The position numbers and the translations under genes were made by a program. 62,610 bases of DNA, taken from assembly GCA_021737275.1 (NCBI GenBank), contig JAIPEE010000023.1, positions 1 to 62,610 on the forward strand. The letters are read 5' to 3'. Shown one piece after another: positions 1-6,642 of the stretch (position 1 is the stretch's first letter; each line of letters opens with the position of its first letter). The notes beneath the pieces are model-generated. The model searched no databases. It was given only the letters and a program-made list of their open reading frames with translations, and was not told the DNA's origin. Source of the stretch: Desulfobacterales bacterium. Lineage in GTDB: Bacteria > Desulfobacterota > Desulfobacteria > Desulfobacterales > JAIPEE01.

Positions 1-131
1 ACTGGACTTCACTTGCGGTGGCCTCCTGGATAATGTTATTTTTGTTGTAGTAAACACTATATAACCACTATTCATGGGCTTCCGCAAGCTTTTTACTACT
101 TGTTTTACTACTTTTTTATGCAACTACAGGG

Positions 132-545
132 TTAACTTTAATCGGTATTAGATGTACTGAGGAATACGAAATTAAATTTTTGAAAGAAAATCCGGAGATA
201 ACAGTCAGGTTTGCTTATGATTGTTTTAATGATGGTATTGATAAGGTATGCGAGGATATAAAATTAAAATATAGTGAATATGATGCGATTTACATTACGT
301 TAGATATAGACGCCCTGGACCCCGCATATGCACCAGGCACAGGGACGCCTGAAGCCGGTGGATTTACTACAAGAGAAATGATGAATATGGTTAGATACTT
401 TATTAAGGAATTGCCTGTAAAGGCTATGGACATTGTTGAAGTTTCACCTCCGCTTGATGTGCCGACTAATATAACTACCTATGCTGCTTTAAAAATTATG
501 TATGAAGCTTTTGGACAGTTATCCAAAAAAAAGAATAATTTATAA
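132..545 (+). pseudogene. Truncated agmatinase/arginase-family (ureohydrolase) C-terminal fragment
   Basis: The frame encodes the C-terminal third of a ureohydrolase. The metal-binding signature [16 protein letters not shown] and the following GTPEAGG segment are clear, and homology-like sequence (IGIR...) extends upstream of the TTG at 180. Ureohydrolases need about 300 residues, including a GGDHS segment and a DAHxD motif in the N-terminal half. Neither is encoded in the 130 bases upstream, where the frame stays open but reads like random sequence. I therefore call it a 5'-deleted remnant rather than a gene with a TTG start. A gene running in from outside the window is unlikely for the same reason. 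A weak hairpin follows at about 554-577. Confidence 0.75.
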
Positions 546-682
546 ATTCAATAATACAATAAAAGAATATTGTATTGGGAAAACTAAAAGGTAGAGTAGC
601 TATAATACCGCTGGTGCAATGGGTATACGGTATGGCAACTCAGATGTAATGGCAGAATTATGAATAAGAGAAGGGAAGAAAT

Positions 683-1855
683 ATGTTATTTGAACCGATC
701 ATAATTAACGGAATGCAGTTAAAAAATAGAGTTGTAAGATCTGCAACGTATGAAGCGATGGCGACAGAAGATGGCAAGATAACAGATAAAATCATTAAAT
801 TCTATACACGGCTGGCCAAAGGAGGCGTGGGGCTCATTATTACCGGACATGCCTATATCCAGAAAAATGGCATTGCCGATTCATTCCAACTCGGTGCTTA
901 TAGTGATGAACATGTTATGGGGCTAAAAAAATTAACAACAGCTATACATGAACAAAACACCATGGTTGCCCTACAGATATCACATGCAGGGCGCCAGACT
1001 GTTCCAGAGGCTATTGGTGGGCAGACTCCGATGGGGCCATCTTCAATTGAAGCTGATTCGGTTTTTAATGTTTCCCCCCGAGAAATGACGGTCGAGGAAA
1101 TTCTTAAATCTATTGATGCCTTTGTAAAAGCTGCTGAAAGATCCAAAAAAGCCGGGTTTGACGCAGTTCAACTCCATGCAGCACATGGCTACCTGATGGC
1201 CCAGTTTTTATCTTCTCACACTAATCGCAGATCTGATGAATGGGGTGGAACACCTGAAAAAAGAATGCGATTTATTATTGAAACATATAAAAAAGTAAGA
1301 CAGGCAGTAGGTAAAATTTATCCGGTTTTGATCAAACTAAGTGTTGATGAAGGCATCGAAAACGGGATTACATTGTCTGAAGCAATCAATATTTCGCAAA
1401 CACTTTCTCAGCTGGGGATTGATGCCATTGAAATAAGTGGTGGGACCATAGCTGATACTGTTTTTATGGTGTGCAGGGGAGACATCCCCATTGACATCTT
1501 AACCAGTGAGGAAGATTTATCTGAGGCAGAAAAGCTATCAGAACAATTATATTCCATAAAAGATAACGTAATGTTCAAAGAGGCATATTGGCTTCAGCAT
1601 GCAGAAAAAATAAAAGCGGTTATTAAAGATACTCCACTGATATTGGTTGGCGGCATGAAATACCCTCAGACAATGGAAAGAGTACTGGAAAGCAAAAAAG
1701 CGGATCTCATCTCACTTAGCAGGGCTTTAATAAGGGAGCCTAATTTACCCAATGAGATGGAAAAGGGTCGAAAAAATCCTGTAAAATGTTCCTTTTGCAA
1801 TCGATGTCTCTTTGAAACAGGGAGTGGTTCCCTAAGATGTTATAATTTAGGTTAG
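683..1855 (+). CDS. Old Yellow Enzyme-family NADH:flavin oxidoreductase (TIM-barrel only)
   Basis: This is a 390-residue FMN-dependent TIM-barrel oxidoreductase of the OYE/2,4-dienoyl-CoA reductase superfamily. The start is MLFEPIIINGMQLKNRVVRS, and the active-site region AAHGYLMAQFLSSHTNRRSD (from about residue 165) and the barrel-end segment LILVGGMKY are typical. The protein stops just after a cysteine cluster (CSFCNRC, then a fourth Cys ten residues on). In dienoyl-CoA-reductase-like enzymes such a cluster holds a 4Fe-4S centre before a flavodoxin/NAD domain, and that second half is absent. GGGAAG lies upstream of the ATG. The next gene starts within about 30 bases, so the two probably form an operon. 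The substrate cannot be deduced. Confidence 0.9.
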   Translation: MLFEPIIINGMQLKNRVVRSATYEAMATEDGKITDKIIKFYTRLAKGGVGLIITGHAYIQKNGIADSFQLGAYSDEHVMGLKKLTTAIHEQNTMVALQISHAGRQTVPEAIGGQTPMGPSSIEADSVFNVSPREMTVEEILKSIDAFVKAAERSKKAGFDAVQLHAAHGYLMAQFLSSHTNRRSDEWGGTPEKRMRFIIETYKKVRQAVGKIYPVLIKLSVDEGIENGITLSEAINISQTLSQLGIDAIEISGGTIADTVFMVCRGDIPIDILTSEEDLSEAEKLSEQLYSIKDNVMFKEAYWLQHAEKIKAVIKDTPLILVGGMKYPQTMERVLESKKADLISLSRALIREPNLPNEMEKGRKNPVKCSFCNRCLFETGSGSLRCYNLG

Positions 1856-1887
1856 ATGAGATGATGAATGATAAGGAGTTAAGTGCG

Positions 1888-2823
1888 ATGCAAATCGGAA
1901 CACCAAATATTGATACCATAAAAGTCATTGAAATTAATGATCATGTATTAGCCTTTTATACCGGACGTAACTGGACACGGATAAGAGAAGAACTCAACTG
2001 GATAGATGATGGTGCAATGAAGTTGGGGATTGCTGGATATGCTATTCTTAAGAATAATAAAGCAGTTATCTATGATACCTTTGCTGATATTCGTCAGGCA
2101 AAATGGGTGAGAAATCATTTGGAAAATATGGGAATTGAACAGTTTACAGTTGTATTGAGTCACTGGCACCTGGATCATATTGCCGGAAATGAAATTTATA
2201 AGGATTGCAATATTATTTCCAATACGCTGACATATGAAATTCTTTTTAAACATAAAAATGACATAGAAAAAGGTAGCCTGGAGGGGCCGCCGGAAATAAA
2301 ACCTCTCACCTTACCCGATATTACCTTTAAAAAAGAATTAAATCTTTACGTAGACGGTCTTCTGCTGGAGATTCGAAAGATAAATGTTCACAGTGAGGAT
2401 GGAACCATCATCTATATTCCTGATGATAAAATTCTTATTGCTGGAGATACGCTTGAGGATACCATCACTTATATGGATGAGGTAGAGAACCTTGTTGAGC
2501 ATATTAAAAATCTGATGCTACTGAAGCAGTTACCCTTTTCCACTATACTCCCAAATCATGGTGATCCAGATATCATCGAAGGGGGCGGCTATGATAAAAC
2601 GTTTATTGATGCCACGATAAACTATTTATCACGTATGGTGAAAAGGGCTCATAATGAAGATTTTCTGAAAAGCTCAATGAGATCATATCTTCAAAAAGAA
2701 CTGGAACTGGGATGGGTTCATTATTATGAGCCTTATGAAGAGGTGCATAGTGCAAATTTGATCAAGGTTTATGATTATTATAAAAACAGGTCTCTCCCTT
2801 CTCTTCCAGGAGTAGAGATGTAA
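1888..2823 (+). CDS. Metallo-beta-lactamase-fold hydrolase
   Basis: An MBL-fold protein with the HxHxDH zinc motif as SHWHLDHIAGN, a later metal-ligand stretch IAGDTLED, and a terminal LPNHGDP histidine. The frame is open from 1861, but I choose the ATG at 1888. AAGGAG at 1873-1878 lies nine bases before it, while the earlier ATGs have no comparable site. The result is 311 residues. It follows the OYE gene closely and probably shares its transcript, so the pair may act on one substrate. Glyoxalase II, lactonase, sulfatase or beta-lactamase activity cannot be told apart from sequence alone. Confidence 0.85.
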   Translation: MQIGTPNIDTIKVIEINDHVLAFYTGRNWTRIREELNWIDDGAMKLGIAGYAILKNNKAVIYDTFADIRQAKWVRNHLENMGIEQFTVVLSHWHLDHIAGNEIYKDCNIISNTLTYEILFKHKNDIEKGSLEGPPEIKPLTLPDITFKKELNLYVDGLLLEIRKINVHSEDGTIIYIPDDKILIAGDTLEDTITYMDEVENLVEHIKNLMLLKQLPFSTILPNHGDPDIIEGGGYDKTFIDATINYLSRMVKRAHNEDFLKSSMRSYLQKELELGWVHYYEPYEEVHSANLIKVYDYYKNRSLPSLPGVEM

Positions 2824-2951
2824 AATTGATTTTCACCAGGACACATTATACTAAAAGCTATCTTAAAAAAGTTTTTTGGCCCAAATTTGGCGTTGGATTA
2901 ATTTGTGTGATTCATAGATATCGCTTCAATCGAATGATATGAAATTAATCT

Positions 2952-3198
2952 ATGAATACAGAAATAAATGCCAGCCTCAAATGGGTAAAACTATATGAAG
3001 AAACCGGCGATGCTGGTTTTGTTTGTCGTCGGTGTGGCATCTCAAGACCTACTCTTAGAAAGTGGAGTAAACGATATAAAGAGCTTGGTATAAAGGGCCT
3101 GAACAGCCATAGCTGGCGACCTCACAAAAGTCCAGGGAAAAAGGTTACCCCTGAGAACTAAAAAACAATTCTTGAACTCAGACAGAAGCGAGCTTGGG
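2952..3198 (+). pseudogene. IS481-like transposase N-terminal helix-turn-helix fragment
   Basis: The first 69 codons encode the helix-turn-helix region typical of IS481-type transposases (WVKLYEETGDAGF, ISRPTLRKW). A TAA at 3159-3161 interrupts the frame. Family-like sequence (KTILELRQKRAWG) continues in frame after the stop until the IS256-type end begins near 3201. The catalytic DDE domain is missing. This is a dead fragment, truncated by a later insertion. Confidence 0.75.
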
Positions 3199-3200
3199 GA

Positions 3201-3357
3201 GTGTAGAAAATTCTGTGTAAATGGTTCGAGATAGGATATTAAACAAACCATTTTACATGAGGACTGCGCATGGCGATCAATCAGTTTGCGATACTATATG
3301 ATGATCGACTGCCTTTATCATGAAGTTGAAATATTATTTACACAGAATAACGGACAC
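3201..3357 (+). mobile_element. 157-bp internally deleted IS256-type remnant
   Basis: The left end (GTGTAG..., 3201-3222) and the right end (3336-3357) form imperfect inverted repeats sharing ATTCTGTGTAAAT. Bases 3201-3278 match the start of the IS256-type element at 61002-61079 with about four differences. The match covers the ribosome binding site and the first codons (MAI) of the transposase, after which the transposase is gone. The remnant resembles a MITE made by internal deletion. I see no target-site duplication at its edges. Confidence 0.75.
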
Positions 3358-4385
3358 ACTCTATATAAGAAAGCGACAGAGAAGATTCTCTATCTTCATA
3401 AAGCACATCGGCGATACAGGCAGAGCTGAGCCAGCTTCGGAAAGAAAATAAGCGCTTGAAAATGGAGCGTGAAATATTAAAAAGGTGGCAGCCTTCTTCG
3501 CGAACAAAAGAGCTGAAGTATCAATTTGTTGATGCAGAGAAGAAAGCTTATCCGATAGCTCTGATGTGTGAGGTTATGCAAGTTTCCAGAAGTGGGTATT
3601 ACGCATGGCGAAAATGCTGTAAATCGTCAAGACAAAAGGAAAGTGAAAGACTCATTCCTATTGTTCCGGCAGTCCATAAAAAATCAAAAGGAACTTCTGA
3701 AACTCGTCGAATTGCGGAAGAGATTGAAAATCACGGTATCCCTTGTGGGCGATTTAAAGCTGGGACACTGATGAAAATGGCCGGTGTTACAGCGAAGCAG
3801 AAAAAGAAATTTAAAGCGACTACAAACAGCAAACACAATTTGCAGGTTGCCCCGAATTTATTGAACCGGCAGTTTTAAGTGAAAGAGCCTGATAAAGTGT
3901 ATGTTTCGGATATAACCTACATCTGGACCCATGAGGGCTGGTTGTATCTGGCCGTGATTATAGACCTGTTCTCTCGTCCGGTTGTGGGTTGGTCTCTGAG
4001 CAACCGAATGACCAAGAACCTGGTCATGAATGTTTTGCGCATGGCAATCTGGCGTCGTCATCCGCTTCCGGGTCTTGTTTTCCATTCAGACCGGGGAAGC
4101 CAGTATTTCAGCAATGAATTTCAGAAGATGCTGAAAACCAACCAGATGGTTAGCAGTATGAGTCGGGAAGGGAATTGCTGGGATAATTCTGAAGCAGAAA
4201 GTTTTTTCGGCAGTCTGAAGACAGAACGTGTTTTCTTTTCAAATTATGTGATCCGTGAAGAAGCGAAAAGAGACATCGTTGATTATATTAAAATGTTTTA
4301 CAACAGCAACAGGCGGCATTCTTATCTGGGATATCTCAGCCCAAAAGATTTTGAAGAATTGTGGCTTCTGAAAAAAGCCGCTTAA
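3358..4385 (+). pseudogene. IS3-family transposase (orfA tail fused to orfB), broken
   Basis: In one frame the sequence reads the leucine-zipper tail of orfA (QLRKENKRLKMEREILK), then the orfB start region with VSRSGYYAW, then the DDE integrase core. The core has [19 protein letters not shown] (first Asp), FHSDRGSQY (second Asp), [18 protein letters not shown] (Glu) and [11 protein letters not shown]. An in-frame TAA at 3876-3878 replaces one codon between NRQF and the integrase core. The usual orfA ending (AAFFANK) is visible in the -1 frame at 3482-3500, so a one-base loss in the A tract near 3478 probably fused the two frames. The orfA N-terminus and the left inverted repeat are missing. 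The element cannot move unaided. Confidence 0.85.
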
Positions 4386-4391
4386 CAAAAG

Positions 4392-4416
4392 TGTCCATTC
4401 TTACTTGACCACGTCA
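4392..4416 (+). repeat. Right terminal inverted repeat of the IS3-family element
   Basis: TGTCCATTCTTACTTGACCA and the next bases match the conserved right end of IS3-group elements. They lie a few bases after the transposase stop and mark where the element entered the recombinase gene. No left partner was found. Confidence 0.6.
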
Positions 4417-4737
4417 GTGAAGCCTGTCAATGACGTAAGGTGCAGTTTAAGGGTTGCTTGTGAAAAGGCTGGCATTACATATGGTCGTTTCGAAAAGAAC
4501 GGTTTTATATTTCACGGTCTCCGGCAGACCTTCAATATAAATATGAGAAAATCGGGAGTGCCTGAATCTGTAACAATGAAGATTGCAGGGCATTCAACAA
4601 GGGAGATGTTTGACAGGTATAATACTGTTGATGAAGAGGATACAAAAGAGGCTGTTGATAGATTTGAATTCTTTTTAGAAAATGTTACCCACCCTGTTAC
4701 CCAAGGTACTAAAAAAGCCCTTACGAAAAAGGCTTAA
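4405..4737 (+). pseudogene. Tyrosine recombinase (phage/island integrase), C-terminal fragment
   Basis: The frame encodes the last third of a tyrosine recombinase: the HxLRxTF box (FHGLRQTF), the second histidine box (IAGHS) and the nucleophile region (FDRYNTV). The N-terminal DNA-binding domains and the first catalytic arginine are absent. The IS3 right end at 4392-4416 replaced them, so true recombinase coding starts at about 4417. The stop lies inside a hairpin, directly followed by a copy of the tRNA-Leu 3' end. That is where an island integrase is expected. The gene sits outside the repeat-bounded cassette, so it probably belongs to a separate, older island in the same tRNA. Confidence 0.85.
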
Positions 4738-4754
4738 TTTCTCGTAAAGGCTTT
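4714..4754. terminator. Hairpin at the recombinase stop codon, probably bidirectional terminator
   Basis: A 13-bp stem (arms 4714-4726 and 4742-4754, one mismatch) overlaps the end of the recombinase fragment. It has T-rich sequence on its right and a run of T on the minus strand. Its stem shares the core TTACGA with the hairpin at 9132-9159, and both lie 10-20 bases before a tRNA-Leu end copy. Confidence 0.6.
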
Positions 4755-4764
4755 ATTTTACTGT

Positions 4765-4785
4765 TTGGTGCCGAAGGCGAGACTT
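4765..4785 (+). repeat. Distal att copy: 21-bp direct repeat of the tRNA-Leu 3' end
   Basis: These 21 bases are identical to 9180-9200, which include the CCA end and acceptor/T-arm side of tRNA-Leu(GAG). Such end duplications are the hallmark of tyrosine-recombinase integration into a tRNA. The intervening 4.4 kb is the inferred integrated cassette. Confidence 0.8.
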
Positions 4786-4974
4786 ACTATATTGATAATA
4801 ATATCAATAGGTTATAGCTACCAAAGCGTTTATTGTTAACATTAATTAACATTTAGTTCGGTTCTGGCTGCATAATCGCATATTTTTGCATATAGTTTAT
4901 ATGACAAATTTTGAACCTTGGCCCAATAGAATTCAGGTCGTTACACTGGAACCCAAATAATTGAAAGATGGTCA

Positions 4975-5889
4975 TTACATATCTTGCCATGGACCAGTTG
5001 ATGGCCATGATTTATTGAACTGATCATCATACTTTTTCAGGGCAATTGGCAGAAGAAAAGCTTTAATATCTTCCATCAGTATAGAAAAAGCTTTGGGTGC
5101 ATTTGAAAATGGTCCTTTTTTTATAAAGGCAGACCATTGTTTTTGTTTATCTTGTTTTTTGAAGAATTCATCAGAAAAAACTTCTGCATTAGGGTGCAGC
5201 GGTGTATTACGGCATTTACAAGTGGCAAAGATGGCCTCTTTAAGCGTTTGCCCATCAAATACATGGCTCTGGCTCAAAACCCAGATGTCGTAAAAATCTT
5301 TCATCCGGCTATTTATATCAGCAAGGTCTAATGCTGCTTCAAATTTTTCGGCGATAATGGTTTCAGGCGAATAACTAAGTATTATCGGGGGATCCATTTC
5401 CAGTATTGTCGGAAATTCCATTTCGTTTGGATCAGGTACCATACTATCTCCAAAACCAATATCAATTTGTATCGGTATCCTTGCCTGACCAAGTTGGCTG
5501 GAAAACTTAAACCGGAATCCTGGATATTCTGAGGTTGGCGTCATTTCTTCATGTGCCAAATTTGAAAGATCAAATTGCAAACCGTCATCAATATCAATAT
5601 TTGCAATTTTCTGAATGTATTCTGAGGCAGTACCAATATCCAAATTCATCAACCCTAAAAAATCGATATCCTTAGTTGGTCTTGCCTGTGGAAAACCAAA
5701 TCCGATCAAAAGCAAGCCTCCTTTTAGAACGAACTTTTCTTTGTAAGGGGATATGGAAAGACGGTAAAGAAATCGTTCCAAACCATAAAGGACAAGAACT
5801 TCTTCAAAAGGTTTATGGTTTTGTCGTGCTATATTTAACAGGCGATTTTTTACTGATGCCGCAACATTTTTAACAATACGATCATTCAT
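4975..5889 (-). CDS. abiEii: AbiEii/AbiGii-type nucleotidyltransferase toxin
   Basis: A 304-residue member of the AbiEii family, DUF1814-type nucleotidyltransferases. The motifs are in the expected order: KGG at 56-58 followed by RPTKDIDFL with Asp74 and Asp76 (the metal-binding DxD), IQIDIGFGD near 141-148, the conserved PETIIAEKFEAAL at about 175-187, and MKDFYDIW at 196-203. Characterised AbiEii toxins (and related MenT proteins) transfer nucleotides to RNA targets and arrest growth, giving phage abortive infection. The ATG overlaps the stop of the upstream antitoxin by four bases, the usual coupled arrangement. All catalytic residues look intact. Confidence 0.9.
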   Translation of the reverse strand: MNDRIVKNVAASVKNRLLNIARQNHKPFEEVLVLYGLERFLYRLSISPYKEKFVLKGGLLLIGFGFPQARPTKDIDFLGLMNLDIGTASEYIQKIANIDIDDGLQFDLSNLAHEEMTPTSEYPGFRFKFSSQLGQARIPIQIDIGFGDSMVPDPNEMEFPTILEMDPPIILSYSPETIIAEKFEAALDLADINSRMKDFYDIWVLSQSHVFDGQTLKEAIFATCKCRNTPLHPNAEVFSDEFFKKQDKQKQWSAFIKKGPFSNAPKAFSILMEDIKAFLLPIALKKYDDQFNKSWPSTGPWQDM

Positions 5890-6491
5890 ATGGATAGCGC
5901 CTCAATATATGGTCGGATAATTTTTTCAACATTACATGTTTTTGCATAATCCATCAATTCAGATAGACTTGTATCCCGGCGTTTCAGGTATTCTTTTGCA
6001 GCTTCAATTGCTACATCCAGTCCAACAGCATCACGCCATCGAAAACAGTCGATGACAGTTTTGGGTGCATTGTAAATTCTAACATTTTGGTCCATAATTT
6101 GATGGGTTTCAATACCGCAGCTAAATGCCTTTTCATTAAAGAAAAAAATTCTGACTGGCGGGTAGTCTATTTTGGGTTTTCGGGCCTTTCGATGCACGGC
6201 AAGCCATACATAATGAGGTGTTTGGGTTGTCAGATTATGGAAGGCCAGTGCAGAAATCAGGCAGATAGCACCTTGGGGGGCTTTTTTAATAACATCCACA
6301 AGATCCACTTGTGTGGGAATGTCCAGATCCGCAAGGCGGTATAGTCCTCGAGTCACAGGAATAAGTGTGCCTCCATCTCTCAGGCTATAAAGCGTTCTTC
6401 TGTGGATTCCCAATTTTAGGGCCTCCCCAGTGCGAATAATACCACCATGTTTATGAATTATCTTAATAGCTTTTTCTTGTGCAGATTTCAT
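5886..6491 (-). CDS. abiEi: AbiEi-family antitoxin/transcriptional autorepressor
   Basis: A 201-residue protein with an N-terminal winged-helix domain (GIHRRTLYSLRDGG, then TRGLYRL) and the AbiEi antitoxin C-terminal region (KTVIDCFRWRDAVG, ending EKIIRPYIEALSI). The family neutralises AbiEii and represses its own promoter by binding inverted repeats. The frame is open from 6527, but I choose the internal ATG at 6491. The upstream residues are not family-like, and a promoter plus operator occupy 6499-6550, so translation from 6527 would need to start inside the promoter. The ATG lacks a clear Shine-Dalgarno site and may be leaderless. Confidence 0.85.
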   Translation of the reverse strand: MKSAQEKAIKIIHKHGGIIRTGEALKLGIHRRTLYSLRDGGTLIPVTRGLYRLADLDIPTQVDLVDVIKKAPQGAICLISALAFHNLTTQTPHYVWLAVHRKARKPKIDYPPVRIFFFNEKAFSCGIETHQIMDQNVRIYNAPKTVIDCFRWRDAVGLDVAIEAAKEYLKRRDTSLSELMDYAKTCNVEKIIRPYIEALSI

Positions 6492-6498
6492 AAATGAA

Positions 6499-6550
6499 TT
6501 GGTACAAAATCGCAGGCAAAATGTCAAGAGTGCCGACGTTTTTGTACCAA
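6499..6550 (-). promoter_or_regulatory. abiE promoter and inverted-repeat operator
   Basis: A perfect 11-bp inverted repeat, TTGGTACAAAA at 6499-6509 and its complement at 6540-6550, brackets a minus-strand promoter. The promoter has -35 TTGACA at 6522-6527, a 17-base spacer and a weak -10 TACCAA at 6499-6504 lying inside the proximal arm. The predicted start of transcription is about 6492, next to the abiEi ATG. AbiEi proteins studied elsewhere bind paired inverted repeats, so this is the expected operator. It also lies upstream of the divergent helicase gene. Confidence 0.65.
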
Positions 6551-6642
6551 AAAATAATATCTGGAATAATAATTTGTTTTAAATATTTGATATGTATGAA
6601 AATAAATGTAGTATAACCCAGGCCTGATATGAGGGGAATTGT

